DNA of 41,659 nucleotides. Source: Actinomycetota bacterium. Its GTDB lineage: Bacteria > Actinomycetota > Acidimicrobiia > Acidimicrobiales > Ilumatobacteraceae. The translations under genes and the position numbers were made by a program. Every line of letters begins with the position of its first letter. The first letter of the stretch is position 1. Location of the stretch: assembly GCA_009927665.1 (NCBI GenBank), contig RFMM01000109.1, positions 1-41,659 of the forward strand, read 5' to 3'. Below are positions 18,064-27,818 of the stretch, in pieces. Under the pieces are notes generated by a model, which ran no database searches, was not told where the DNA came from, and worked only from the letters and a program-made list of their open reading frames with translations.

Positions 18064-19229
18064 AGAAGTGATTCCTCAGTTTCAGCATCGAACACGTGCA
18101 GCCGGCTGGGCTCCATGGCTAGGCGAACCGTCTCGCCCTCCTGCGCACGCGAAGCCGGATCAACGCACGCGATCAATCGTGTCTCATTAGCGAGAGTCAC
18201 TTCCTCAGACTCGGAGGAAGTCTTGCCCCCAAACCTCTCGGCGTCGACTGCAATGTGAAGCACGGTTTCCGTGCCCAATGACTCTCGCAAACGAACAACC
18301 CCTTGAATCACTTCCCCATTCGGAACCGGAGTGACAATGGGGTCCTTCAAGTAGTGCGGACGTATACCAACGACCACCCGCCGACCCGCGTGGGAACGAA
18401 GACGCCCAGATTGGTTCCCGGGCTGGGTTATGAGCTTGATGGACTGCGAGCCGATGCGCAGCGAGTTTTCTTCCCCACTCTGTTCAAGTTGGCCATAGAC
18501 GAGGTTCATCGACGGTGAACCAATGAACCGTGCGACGAAAAGATTCTTAGGTCTTCCGAATACCTCTTCGGGAGAGCCCATCTGCTGTAGACGGCCATCC
18601 CTCAGAACTGCAACGCGATCACCCATCGTCATGGCTTCGGTCTGGTCGTGGGTGACGTAGACAGTCGTGGTTCTAAATTCTCGCTGTAGCGCGCGAATAT
18701 CGCCACGCATCTGAACTCGCAATTGCGCATCAAGATTTGATAGCGGCTCATCCATTAATGAGAGTTGCGGTTGGCGAATGAGTGCGCGACCCATGGCTAC
18801 TCGCTGACGCTGACCACCTGAGAGCTGCGCAGGTTTTTTCTCGAGCTGAGTCATTAACTGGAGAAGCTCAGCGACTCGGTGCACTTCCGCAACTCGCTTG
18901 TCTTTCGGCATCTTGCGCAGTTTCAACGGAAACTCGATGTTCTGAAAAACTGTCATCTGCGGGTACAACGCATAGTTCTGGAACACCATTGACATATCGC
19001 GATCGCGCGGTGCAACGCCGGTCAGTGGCTTCCCAGCCAACCTAACTTCCCCACTTGAAGCCGTCTCTAGACCTGCGACAAGGCGCAACGCCGTCGACTT
19101 GCCGCAACCCGATGGTCCGACAAGCGCGAGGAACTCGCCCGAGGCGAGGGAAAGACTCAGCGAGTCGAGCGCGACGAATCCGTCTCCAAAGCTCTTGGTA
19201 AGTCGATCGAGTTCAAGCGTTGCCATCAT
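18060..19229 (-). CDS. ABC transporter ATP-binding protein, MalK/UgpC type with TOBE domain
   Basis: VGPSGCGKSTALRLVAGLE, DRDMSMVFQNYALYPQMTVFQNI, LSGGQRQRVAMGRALIRQPQLSLMDEPLSNLDAQLR, YVTHDQTEAMTMGDRV. Confidence 0.96.
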   Translation of the reverse strand: MMATLELDRLTKSFGDGFVALDSLSLSLASGEFLALVGPSGCGKSTALRLVAGLETASSGEVRLAGKPLTGVAPRDRDMSMVFQNYALYPQMTVFQNIEFPLKLRKMPKDKRVAEVHRVAELLQLMTQLEKKPAQLSGGQRQRVAMGRALIRQPQLSLMDEPLSNLDAQLRVQMRGDIRALQREFRTTTVYVTHDQTEAMTMGDRVAVLRDGRLQQMGSPEEVFGRPKNLFVARFIGSPSMNLVYGQLEQSGEENSLRIGSQSIKLITQPGNQSGRLRSHAGRRVVVGIRPHYLKDPIVTPVPNGEVIQGVVRLRESLGTETVLHIAVDAERFGGKTSSESEEVTLANETRLIACVDPASRAQEGETVRLAMEPSRLHVFDAETEESLL

Positions 19230-19762
19230 CGGCTCCCTTCGGGCCGAGGAGCGACTCGTTCACCCAGGTCGTAAGCCTCCCAGCCCTCACCTGAGAAGAC
19301 GTCCACGCCAAGTTGTTTCATCACCCATGCAAAGTCGACACTGACGTAGTTGTCAACGATTCTGCCGTCGACGACCTTCCAAAAATCCATGTAACGAATC
19401 TCGACTCGCCTCCCAGTCGCGGCGATGCCCATGAATTCTCCGGAATGAACCGCTTCTTGGCGTCCAAACGCTGCCGCCCACTCACCCATGAAGATGCGAG
19501 CCTCGTCGATGCATACCTTGTCGCTGAACGCGGCCTGAAACGGTCGCTGCCAGTTGTCCTGAAACTCCCGTAACCCATGCTTTGTGCCGCAACCGAAATT
19601 GCCCATCCAGCGAAAGCCTTCCGAGAAGAACTCTCCGATGTCGTCAATTCGGTGGTCGTTTAGACCGTCAACCATCTCCTCGATCACCCGCCGCGTTTCG
19701 TCTGTTTTAGCTATGTCCGTGTTCTTCGTGAGGGCGGCCTGCTCGGGACGTGAACCCTTCAT
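19226..19762 (-). CDS. SnoaL-like (NTF2 fold) protein, single domain
   Basis: FRWMGNFGCGTKHGLREFQDNWQRPFQAAFSDKV...GIAATGRRVEIRYMDFWKVVDGRIVDNYVSVDFAWVMKQLGVDVF; start at 19762 overlaps the upstream gene by 4 nt. Confidence 0.85.
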   Translation of the reverse strand: MKGSRPEQAALTKNTDIAKTDETRRVIEEMVDGLNDHRIDDIGEFFSEGFRWMGNFGCGTKHGLREFQDNWQRPFQAAFSDKVCIDEARIFMGEWAAAFGRQEAVHSGEFMGIAATGRRVEIRYMDFWKVVDGRIVDNYVSVDFAWVMKQLGVDVFSGEGWEAYDLGERVAPRPEGSR

Positions 19763-20790
19763 GTGGTGTGACCTTTCGTAGTCGTGGAATATCCGTGAAT
19801 ATGCGCCGGCAGTGCACCGATCGAAGTCAAGAAGTCGACGATGTCGATGAACACCCAATTCGTCGTGATCTTGTAGTTCGTCACCTCGTAGAAATCAAAG
19901 ACTCGAAGCGTCACCGGCTTGTTGCTCGCGGGAAGTCCGAGCCATCCGTTGCCCGTGTGAGTCGCCTTGACACTCGGCCAGCCACCAGTCACCGCCCAAG
20001 CCCCCTGTGCAAATTTCACGAAATGCCCCGTGCTCCCTGAGTTGTCGCCCGGTGGTAGCGCACCACCCCCAACACGATCAGGAAAGGCTCGACGGAAAGG
20101 AAGCTGATGGTGATCGACGAATCCTTGACTCGCTTCAGTGACGCCAATGCCGCCTGGACCGGCCCAGATGAAGTCAGATTCCCAATGACGAAGGTGCGCT
20201 GCAGTCAGCATTTGCTCGCGAGTAGACGCGTCATCGTGTAGGTCAGACTGCATTGCTCGAACCACTTCGAGCGTCTCGGCAGACTTGCCAGCGCTCGGGT
20301 CAACCTTCGGAAGCGGCCATCGCTCAGCGACACCGAGGGGTGCAGCGGTGAGCAGCTGACCAGTTTGGACAGCAAGATCAAGTAGATCAACCATTACCGT
20401 GCAGCGATCGAGCCTCTCGTCGACCACGTCAGCCACTAGCCCGATCCGCAATTCAACCGTCGAGTGGCTGGGTCGCAGTCCGCACAACGGGGCCGCGAAG
20501 TTTCCTTTGAGTGTGCCCCATGAAGCAGACTGCCATCTGCCTTCGATCACTTCTGAGTCAAGTCGCATTGCAGTAGTGAACACAGAGTCGGAGATGGCGC
20601 TCGTGATTGGTCCGGCGATTCCGCCTTGCCATGCACGCACACCGCGCGAGGCCTCAAACGGCGCAGAGACGCGGAACAAAGTGGATGCGTCGGCCAGCGA
20701 AACACATTCTCCGTTCGAAGCAAACAACGATGAGTCGTCGAAGTCGGCTCTGTCGCTCTTTCGGTTGGTGGTGAAACTGACCCGCGTCAT
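19759..20790 (-). CDS. Tandem SnoaL-like protein with divergent N-terminal half
   Basis: C-terminal half: FIWAGPGGIGVTEASQGFVDHHQLPFRRAFPDR...TGNGWLGLPASNKPVTLRVFDFYEVTNYKITTNWVFIDIVDFL; similar in pattern to the 15899-16927 product. Confidence 0.8.
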   Translation of the reverse strand: MTRVSFTTNRKSDRADFDDSSLFASNGECVSLADASTLFRVSAPFEASRGVRAWQGGIAGPITSAISDSVFTTAMRLDSEVIEGRWQSASWGTLKGNFAAPLCGLRPSHSTVELRIGLVADVVDERLDRCTVMVDLLDLAVQTGQLLTAAPLGVAERWPLPKVDPSAGKSAETLEVVRAMQSDLHDDASTREQMLTAAHLRHWESDFIWAGPGGIGVTEASQGFVDHHQLPFRRAFPDRVGGGALPPGDNSGSTGHFVKFAQGAWAVTGGWPSVKATHTGNGWLGLPASNKPVTLRVFDFYEVTNYKITTNWVFIDIVDFLTSIGALPAHIHGYSTTTKGHTT

Positions 20791-21791
20791 CCTTTCACCG
20801 CCCCAGAGCCGAGCCCTTTGACTAGATGTTTTTGAAACATGATGATGACGATGACGATCGGAAGCGTGATTGATATTGCGGCAGCCGCTGCTTCAGTGAT
20901 GCCTTTTGAACTCTCCCCTCCTGCGAGTGCGACGATGCCGACAGGAAGCGTCCAATTCGTTGGCGCCAGCACCCGCACAAATAAGAACTCGTTGTAGGCC
21001 AGAAGCAAGGTGAAGAGGCTTGTTGCAATGATTCCGGGCTTCATCGTCGGAATCACGACTCGCACAAATGCTTGCAATCTCGTGGCGCCGTCCATCATCG
21101 CCGCTTCTTCGAGTTCTTTGGGAACTTCGAGGAAGAATGTTCGCAGCATCCAGATGGTGAATGGTTGATTCACTGCGACGAGCGCGAGCACAATGATGGC
21201 ACGCGAGTCGAGTAAGCCTAAAGATTTTGCGATGATGAAAAAAGGCAGTACGAAGGCAAAACGTGGAAGCGCGCGGAACGCCAACGCAGAGATGAGAATG
21301 ACCGCGCCAGACTTTCCGGAGTACCTGGCCAAGCCGTATCCGCCCAGAAGACCGATGCTGATCGACACACAGATTGTGGCGGCGGTGACAATAATGCTGT
21401 TGATAAAGAATTCGAACTGATCGCTCGTCTCCCAGCGCATATCCACGTAGACGAGTGTGGCGACGATGGCAGCAATCGCGAGCGTGTTGAGATACGCAGG
21501 TCGCCTCATGCGTCGCGCGACCATGAGCAACCCACCAACAATCAATGTCGACAGTACGACGACCATCAGCACCTGCCACATGTTGGTGGATTGGTCGTCG
21601 AACCAATACGCCCTGTAAGCGGCTGCCGTCGTGTCATAACCCCAGAGCACCGGTTCGCGCGCCGCCACATCACGTGTGAACTTGATGGACGTCTGAAACG
21701 TCCATAACAGTGGCAGAACGCTCCACACCACCACAATCGCGAGAGCGCTATGCAGCGTCACCCGGCCGGCAACCATCTTCACCCGCGTCAC
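20787..21791 (-). CDS. ABC sugar-type permease, MalG/UgpE-like
   Basis: Membrane protein with the EAA-loop region ELEEAAMMDGATRLQAFVRVVIPTMKPGIIATSLFTLLLAYNEFLF. Confidence 0.93.
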   Translation of the reverse strand: MTRVKMVAGRVTLHSALAIVVVWSVLPLLWTFQTSIKFTRDVAAREPVLWGYDTTAAAYRAYWFDDQSTNMWQVLMVVVLSTLIVGGLLMVARRMRRPAYLNTLAIAAIVATLVYVDMRWETSDQFEFFINSIIVTAATICVSISIGLLGGYGLARYSGKSGAVILISALAFRALPRFAFVLPFFIIAKSLGLLDSRAIIVLALVAVNQPFTIWMLRTFFLEVPKELEEAAMMDGATRLQAFVRVVIPTMKPGIIATSLFTLLLAYNEFLFVRVLAPTNWTLPVGIVALAGGESSKGITEAAAAAISITLPIVIVIIMFQKHLVKGLGSGAVKG

Positions 21792-22654
21792 GTGCGATCT
21801 GCAATCTGTTCTTTGTAGCTGCGCACCAAGAATGGGATGAGCGCAGCAAAGATTCCCACAATCGTGAGAATTGCGATTGCGTGCCCTTTGCCCAGACGGC
21901 CGATTTTGGCGTCAAGGGCCTCTACGGAGTTGTACACCGACAGGGTGTGGCTGTTGTCGAATCGATTGCCGGCAAAGACAAACACACTGTCAAACACTCG
22001 GTAGCTGTCCATAATCGAGATGATTGCGACGAAGAACAGCACACTCTTCAAATGCGGCAACGTCACGTGCAAAAACGTGTCGAAGAACCTGGCGCCATCC
22101 ATAGATGCTGCCTCGATCCGCTCCTGCGGGAGCGTCTGCAGACCGGCGAATATTGCGACGAACGCAAAAGGGGTGACGTGCCACACGGCGTGGAGCATTA
22201 TTAGAAAACGAACATTTGAAGCATCAACGACAAAAAGGTTCCCAGTGACGAGTTCAATCAACCAACTGACTAGACCACCGCGTGAGAAGAGGTTTCGAAA
22301 CAATAAGGTGCCGACGACCGGGGTCACGATGAACGGCAGCAGCATTGCTGCCAGGTAAACCGATCGAAATCGGCCCACTCGGTCAAGTAGCAAGGCGAAG
22401 ATCAGGCCCAAGACCATTTCGAGCGGTACTGTCACGCCAACAAAGAAGAGGGTGAATCTCGTTGCCGACCAGAAGTTTGGGTCAGACAAGACTTCGCGGT
22501 AGTTCTTTAGCCCAACGAATGGCGCGGAACTGAGGTCGCGCAAGAACAAATCGGTCGTACTGAGCCAAACTGTGGTGACAAGCGGGATCACCATGAGGAA
22601 CGTCATCACCGACACACTTGGCAAGACGAACCCAGTAAAAGCCCGCCGATTCAT
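21788..22654 (-). CDS. ABC sugar-type permease, MalF/UgpA-like
   Basis: Membrane protein with LPQERIEAASMDGARFFDTFLHVTLPHLKSVLFFVAIISIMDSYRVFD (EAA loop). Confidence 0.93.
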   Translation of the reverse strand: MNRRAFTGFVLPSVSVMTFLMVIPLVTTVWLSTTDLFLRDLSSAPFVGLKNYREVLSDPNFWSATRFTLFFVGVTVPLEMVLGLIFALLLDRVGRFRSVYLAAMLLPFIVTPVVGTLLFRNLFSRGGLVSWLIELVTGNLFVVDASNVRFLIMLHAVWHVTPFAFVAIFAGLQTLPQERIEAASMDGARFFDTFLHVTLPHLKSVLFFVAIISIMDSYRVFDSVFVFAGNRFDNSHTLSVYNSVEALDAKIGRLGKGHAIAILTIVGIFAALIPFLVRSYKEQIADRT

Positions 22655-22683
22655 CGCGCCCCCTCACTCACAGATTACGAATT

Positions 22684-22720
22684 GCGGCGGGGCGGGAGCC
22701 CGAAGACCCCACCCCGCCGC
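22684..22720. other. GC-rich intercistronic hairpin between solute-binding protein and permease genes
   Basis: GCGGCGGGG ... CCCCGCCGC perfect 9-bp arms, with an additional GGG/CCC inner pairing. Confidence 0.75.
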
Positions 22721-22744
22721 TCTCATTCGGCTTGGCTGAAACTG

Positions 22745-24106
22745 TCAGCTCAGCAGATTCTGAGCCTTGGCTTCTTTCAAGTACGCGGCTTCTGCCTCAG
22801 CGATTACATCGGCCGGCTTGGCGCCGTCAAGAATCTTTACCAGAGCCTTACCGATCTCTGCGCGGTAAATGCCGGCAGCCGGGTGAGTCTGGTCAGCGCC
22901 ACGACCTTGCGAGGTCGAGACGTTGAGGGCTTCGCCGTTACGTGGACCCTCAGGGTTCGAGACGCCACTTCGCGTCACACCGCCGAACTTCGCGGCCGCG
23001 GTCTGCGACTCTTCGTCAGAAGCACCGAGCATCGCCAAGAAGACCTTCTCTGGGTCGACCGTTCCGTTTGCAGGAATGGCGTAGCCGTCGACATAGGCCG
23101 GCGCTCCAAGCACCGTGCCCGCAGTCAGTGCAGGCGCAAATTTAATCTTGCCTAACACTTCGGCGGTCGTTGCCTCGGCGTCATCCATTGACGCAGCACG
23201 TGATGCCCAGAGGTGACCGATCACGTACTCGCCGGTCTGGAATGCGTTCTGCACGTCATCGGTGCTGTAGGTACCAATGGTCTTACCACCGCACGTGTTG
23301 ACGATGTCGGCAAGTATCTGAGCGGCCTTGACTCCCTCAGCCGAGTTGAAGTTCGGCTGACCGGTCGTATTGTCAATTGGCTTCACACCAAGCGAGCCGA
23401 GCACGTTGTCGTACTCGATCTGCCACGCCCAGTCGGCCGACAACATCATCTGAAAGCCGGCGTAGCCACCATCGATAAGTGCGGGGCACATTGCGATGGC
23501 TTCTTCGTATGTCTTCGGCACTGACAACCCGAGCTTGCTGAGCACCTCTTCGTTGTAGAAGAGGTGCTGGGTGTTGGCCACCATCGGAATCGAGTAAATG
23601 TTGCCGTCAACACTGACGAGATCCCACATGCCTTGCGGGATGCTGTCGAGGTTGAATTGGTCTCGATACTTCTCAATCAAGTCGTTGAGGGGCAAGAGCA
23701 ATCCCTTATTGGCAAGTTCAACGATGAATTGGTTTGAGCCCTGGACCATTTCGAACGAAGGAGTGCCCGTCTCGAGGTCAAGGTTGATCTGGTTTTGAGC
23801 TTCCGCTGAGTCAAGGAACTGAATGTTGAAGGTGTAATTCGCCGCTTCACACTCTCGAAGTTCTGCCGCGTACTGCGTGATAATCGGGAATTCCCAACCC
23901 ATGAGGTCAATGTTGACGGCCTCATCGGCAACCGGAATCGCGCATTCTTCGGAAGCCAGAACGACCTCAGGCGTTGCTTCTTCGACTGGGGCCTCGGTGG
24001 CCTCCGTTGCCTCTTCGGTGCTGTCATCTGAGCCACAGGCTCCAACGAACATCACCGAGACAGCAACTGCGGCGAGCGTTCGCCGCATTGCGGATTGCTT
24101 TTTCAT
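22745..24106 (-). CDS. ABC transporter extracellular solute-binding lipoprotein (family 1-like)
   Basis: Lipoprotein signal MKKQSAMRRTLAAVAVSVMFVGACGSDDS; body IYSIPMVANTQHLFYNEEVLSKLGLSVPKTYEEAIAMCPAL...; SD-like AAGGGGG upstream. Confidence 0.93.
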   Translation of the reverse strand: MKKQSAMRRTLAAVAVSVMFVGACGSDDSTEEATEATEAPVEEATPEVVLASEECAIPVADEAVNIDLMGWEFPIITQYAAELRECEAANYTFNIQFLDSAEAQNQINLDLETGTPSFEMVQGSNQFIVELANKGLLLPLNDLIEKYRDQFNLDSIPQGMWDLVSVDGNIYSIPMVANTQHLFYNEEVLSKLGLSVPKTYEEAIAMCPALIDGGYAGFQMMLSADWAWQIEYDNVLGSLGVKPIDNTTGQPNFNSAEGVKAAQILADIVNTCGGKTIGTYSTDDVQNAFQTGEYVIGHLWASRAASMDDAEATTAEVLGKIKFAPALTAGTVLGAPAYVDGYAIPANGTVDPEKVFLAMLGASDEESQTAAAKFGGVTRSGVSNPEGPRNGEALNVSTSQGRGADQTHPAAGIYRAEIGKALVKILDGAKPADVIAEAEAAYLKEAKAQNLLS

Positions 24107-24171
24107 GTATTCCCCCTTGAAGTTGACGGATAAGTTTCTGCAACCGGGTGTGTGACCGAATGCATACCGAC

Positions 24172-24202
24172 GGAGCCTATGACTACGTAGTCACCATGTC
24201 AA
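24172..24202 (-). promoter_or_regulatory. Promoter TTGACA-17-TAGGCT with LacI-type operator filling the spacer
   Basis: On the minus strand: TTGACA TGGTGACTACGTAGTCA TAGGCT; contains the perfect 14-bp palindrome TGACTACGTAGTCA (24180-24193). Confidence 0.85.
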
Positions 24203-24360
24203 GCCCAGAATTTCGGGCTTAGGTGCCTCACTGGGTTCTCTCGACACCCAGGTTCTTGGTACATGCCCCACGCTCCTAGGGCGATATCTCTTACCCCGAG
24301 GGACAACGCCTCTGGCGTTAGCCCCAGGTTGCGACGACCAATAGCGATGGATTCGATGCG

Positions 24361-25479
24361 TCAGCCGAAGTGGCGTTCAACGAGTTCTCTCGGGGCCACA
24401 CAACCGCTGGCATCCAGCACATAACCAAGGTCGCGAGCAGCCTTGACAAGAGTCGGAGACCATTCGATCGGGCATCGACCGTCGCCATTCGACGCAATGA
24501 CGAACTCAGCCGGTCCCCCTTTGGGATTCCGCACGTCGCGCCACTCACCAGCGGGCAGAGATACCACCGATCCGGCCGGAACCTCACAGCTCACCACAGC
24601 TGCGTCGCCGAGTTCAACAACAAGATCAGCATCCATCGCCAATAACGCCACCGGCGATGCCACTCTGTGCCGTCCGAGCGATGATCCCGCGTCGAGTCGC
24701 AGCCAGTTGACCGAAAATCCGTGTGGGTAGGTGATTGCGATGTGATGGCGCCGGTGCTGATTGAATCCGACACCAATCACCGGGGCGACACATGAGTGAT
24801 GCTGCGGAATCACCGAGGCGAGGAGTGCGTGCTCCTGCCACCGGCGAGCGTCGTTGCGCACCACACGAGCTTCAATCTCCTCAGGCGAATAGCGATCTAT
24901 TTTCGCGAGTGCCTCGGGCGAGACTGGCTTCAGTGTCAATGCACCGCGAACAACGTCTTCAACTTTGGTGACTTTTTCCGTCTCGTCAAGCACCAAGCCC
25001 GACTCCCGAGCCAGCTCCAAGACGCGAGGAGACCAGAGAATTCCACCGGGATCGTCACCTCCGAGAAACGTATACAAGAATCCGTCAGATGTTCCGACGT
25101 TCTCGAAGCTCCGGAATACCCACGTCGGCACTGCGAAGATGTCGCCAGGCCCGATTGTGAGCGCCAGCTGATCATCGAGACCGATTGCCATCTTCCACAT
25201 ACCACTTCGACAGACAAAAACCTCTGCCGTGTAGTGCAGATGCGCATTGTTGATCATCCCTGGTTGCAGGCCGGCTGCTCCTACGCAGAACCCGTGCGGT
25301 TCAACGATGTTGGTCTTTGCGTCTTCGTTCTGGGTGACCCCTGCACCGATGAAACTGAAACTCGTCTTTCCCGCCGAGCGCGGCAAATGTACGTCAACGA
25401 ACGCAGAAGTGTCAGCGACAAAGTCGGCAGGCGTCACGACGCGTCGACGAAGTTCAGATTCCAACGACATGGAACCCAT
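24361..25479 (-). CDS. Bicupin protein (two cupin domains)
   Basis: INNAHLHYTAEVFVCRSGMWKMAIGLDDQLALTIGPGDIFAVPTWVFRSFENVG (cupin motifs 1 and 2); second degenerate cupin GSSLGRHRVASPVALLAMDADLVVELGDAAV.... Confidence 0.8.
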   Translation of the reverse strand: MGSMSLESELRRRVVTPADFVADTSAFVDVHLPRSAGKTSFSFIGAGVTQNEDAKTNIVEPHGFCVGAAGLQPGMINNAHLHYTAEVFVCRSGMWKMAIGLDDQLALTIGPGDIFAVPTWVFRSFENVGTSDGFLYTFLGGDDPGGILWSPRVLELARESGLVLDETEKVTKVEDVVRGALTLKPVSPEALAKIDRYSPEEIEARVVRNDARRWQEHALLASVIPQHHSCVAPVIGVGFNQHRRHHIAITYPHGFSVNWLRLDAGSSLGRHRVASPVALLAMDADLVVELGDAAVVSCEVPAGSVVSLPAGEWRDVRNPKGGPAEFVIASNGDGRCPIEWSPTLVKAARDLGYVLDASGCVAPRELVERHFG

Positions 25480-26768
25480 CAAGAACCCGCTCCGACCCCC
25501 GAGTATCGACGCACACGTATGTCGGCCTGTTCTTTGTGTCCCCAGAAGCGTTCGATAGCGCACAACCTAGAGCAGTACTCGCCGACCATCGCCGAGGACT
25601 GCGGATTCGTGACTCGCTGGTACGTCACCGTCTTGATGAACTTTCCGACCCAGAGGCCGCCGGTATAGCGCGCAGCCGATTGCGTTGGCAGGGTGTGATT
25701 GGTGCCGATGACTTTGTCGCCGTATGAGACGTTCGTCATTGGCCCAAGGAACAGCGCCCCATAGTTCTGCATGTTCTCAAGGAAGTAGTCGTCATTGCTC
25801 GTCATCACTTGGACATGCTCAAAGGCGAGATCATCAGCGACCTCGAGCATCTCGGCATGATCTTTGCAGAGAATGACCTGACCGTAGTCAGCCCACGACT
25901 TTGATGCGATATCGGCAGTCGGCAAGGTCTTCAGTTGCAACTCGACTTGACGAATGGTCTCGTCGGCGAGTCGACGGGAGTTCGTCACGAGGATCGCCGG
26001 CGAGGTTGGTCCGTGTTCCGCTTGACCGAGCAGGTCGACTGCACAGATTTCGCCATCGACCGTTTCATCGGCGACCACCAGCGTTTCGGTCGGACCAGCC
26101 ATCAGGTCGATTCCTACACGTCCGTAAAGCTGCCGTTTGGCTTCGGCAACTAGCGCGTTACCGGGGCCAACAATCATGTCAACCCGGTCAACGAATTCAG
26201 TACCAATCGCCAGCGACGCAACGGCTTGCACACCGCCAAGCACGTAAATTTCATCTGCTCCTGCCAAAGCCATGGCGGTGATGGTTTCGGCTGGCAGTTC
26301 ACCATTGATTGGCGGGGTGCAGGCTGCCACCCGCTTCACGCCAGCGACCTTTGCCGTGAGAACGCTCATGTGCGCGGAGGCGACCATCGGGTAGCGCCCG
26401 CCTGGCACGTATGCGCCGACCGAGCCAACTGGTATCAGTTTGTGACCCAATGTCACGCCAGGAAGGGTTTCCACTTCCACCGGATTAAGGCTGGCCAATT
26501 GGGCTTTTGCGAAGTTACGAATCTGCTTCTGAGCGAACTCGATGTCGTGGATCGTCTGCTTGCTCACGCCCGCGATGACCTTTTCGACCTGCGCGTCAGA
26601 GAGACGGAACTGTGCTGGTTCCCATTTGTCAAACTCGGCTGACATCCGTCGCACCGCATTTTCGCCGTCGACTTCCACCTCTCTGAGTAGGTTGCTCACT
26701 CGTGAAGTGAGCTCGGCATCCGCGCCGTGGGCAGCCTTTCGTGTCGCCTTCTTGATGTACTCAGCCAT
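25479..26768 (-). CDS. Histidinol dehydrogenase-family enzyme, resembling sulfopropanediol (DHPS) 3-dehydrogenase HpsN
   Basis: [43 protein letters not shown]..., [86 protein letters not shown]. No his operon context. Confidence 0.85.
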   Translation of the reverse strand: MAEYIKKATRKAAHGADAELTSRVSNLLREVEVDGENAVRRMSAEFDKWEPAQFRLSDAQVEKVIAGVSKQTIHDIEFAQKQIRNFAKAQLASLNPVEVETLPGVTLGHKLIPVGSVGAYVPGGRYPMVASAHMSVLTAKVAGVKRVAACTPPINGELPAETITAMALAGADEIYVLGGVQAVASLAIGTEFVDRVDMIVGPGNALVAEAKRQLYGRVGIDLMAGPTETLVVADETVDGEICAVDLLGQAEHGPTSPAILVTNSRRLADETIRQVELQLKTLPTADIASKSWADYGQVILCKDHAEMLEVADDLAFEHVQVMTSNDDYFLENMQNYGALFLGPMTNVSYGDKVIGTNHTLPTQSAARYTGGLWVGKFIKTVTYQRVTNPQSSAMVGEYCSRLCAIERFWGHKEQADIRVRRYSGVGAGS

Positions 26769-27810
26769 GACTAGTTTCTCCTCTCGTGGTATTTGCGATA
26801 CGTAGCTCTCCCTCGATTGTCACAATTTGATCAACCGCGCTGAGAGAGAGCAGTTGGAGCACGCTCGCGACCATCTGCTCGATCGGCTGCACGAGCGTGG
26901 TCAGACCATAGCCCTCCCAAGCCGATTGCGGGACACCGTCGAAACCCGTCACGCGCACGTCACCTGGCACACTGACACCGTGCCTGCGCAGGCCGTCGAT
27001 TACACCGAAGGCAATCTCATCGGCCGCAACGACCAGTGCATCAGGAATTCTGCCAACTTCGGCGAGGTTTGCTCCGATCTTGTAGCCGGCGTCGTAGGTA
27101 AACGAGCCAGCTTCGATGTAGGGAAGGGAGATCTCTCTCGCTCCGAATTGTTCGACGGCCCCTCGATATCGAAGCTGATCAGTAGACGCCGAGGAAACTC
27201 CACCCACGAATGCGGCACTCTTTACTCCAAGTTCAATCAGGTGACGCGCCAGAGCAGCTGCACCGCCCTGGTTGTCTACGGTGACGAGCGGTGCAATGCC
27301 GGCTGCTGCAGGCTGGTTAAACGCCACGACCGCATGGTTAGGCTGCGTCAACCTCGAGATTTGTCCGACACCGATCGTCGACGAAGCAAGCACCAGCCCG
27401 TCGAGCCGGTACCTCGAAATAGATTGAATCGCTCCTTCGACCGCCTGGACGTCGCGAAATGTGGTCACGAGCAACTGCCGCGAGCCCTCGCCCACTTGTC
27501 GTGCGAATGCAGAGATGACACTCTGCCAGTATTCGCCTTGAGCAGGTACCACTACTCCGACAAGCCCCGACCGCTGGTTCCGCATGCCACCGGCGATTGC
27601 ACTCGGCACATAACCCAGCTCTCTAGCGGCGCGGCTCACTCGGTTGCGCGTGGCCTCGGCGACGAGAGCGGGACGGGCGAAGACTCGTGCAACCGTTGAT
27701 TGAGAAACTCCAGCACGTTTCGCAACGTCGAAGGAAGTCACGTCGCCTCGGGCGTTGTGATGAACGCCCGGATGGCGGACTCTCGAAGTCGAACGATGTG
27801 AAGAGCCCAC
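26761..27810 (-). CDS. LacI-family transcriptional regulator
   Basis: [66 protein letters not shown]. The TTG at 27819 overlaps the predicted -10; GTG at 27810 or a later codon is more plausible. Confidence 0.93.
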   Translation of the reverse strand: MGSSHRSTSRVRHPGVHHNARGDVTSFDVAKRAGVSQSTVARVFARPALVAEATRNRVSRAARELGYVPSAIAGGMRNQRSGLVGVVVPAQGEYWQSVISAFARQVGEGSRQLLVTTFRDVQAVEGAIQSISRYRLDGLVLASSTIGVGQISRLTQPNHAVVAFNQPAAAGIAPLVTVDNQGGAAALARHLIELGVKSAAFVGGVSSASTDQLRYRGAVEQFGAREISLPYIEAGSFTYDAGYKIGANLAEVGRIPDALVVAADEIAFGVIDGLRRHGVSVPGDVRVTGFDGVPQSAWEGYGLTTLVQPIEQMVASVLQLLSLSAVDQIVTIEGELRIANTTRGETSHG

Positions 27811-27818
27811 GCCGCTCA

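Noticed and set aside
24305-24319. AACGCC-TCT-GGCGTT hairpin as intrinsic terminator of the bicupin transcript
   Set aside because: Perfect 6-bp stem, but no U-tract on the transcribed strand; too weak to call.
24796-25668. 290-aa plus-strand ORF
   Set aside because: Antisense to the bicupin and HisD-like genes; composition typical of a shadow ORF.
25479-26768. Histidine biosynthesis histidinol dehydrogenase (hisD)
   Set aside because: Family signature is present, but the sequence pattern ([22 protein letters not shown]) and catabolic ABC/LacI context point to the HpsN-like branch, with no his genes nearby.
26827-27699. 290-aa plus-strand ORF
   Set aside because: Antisense to the LacI-family regulator; shadow ORF.
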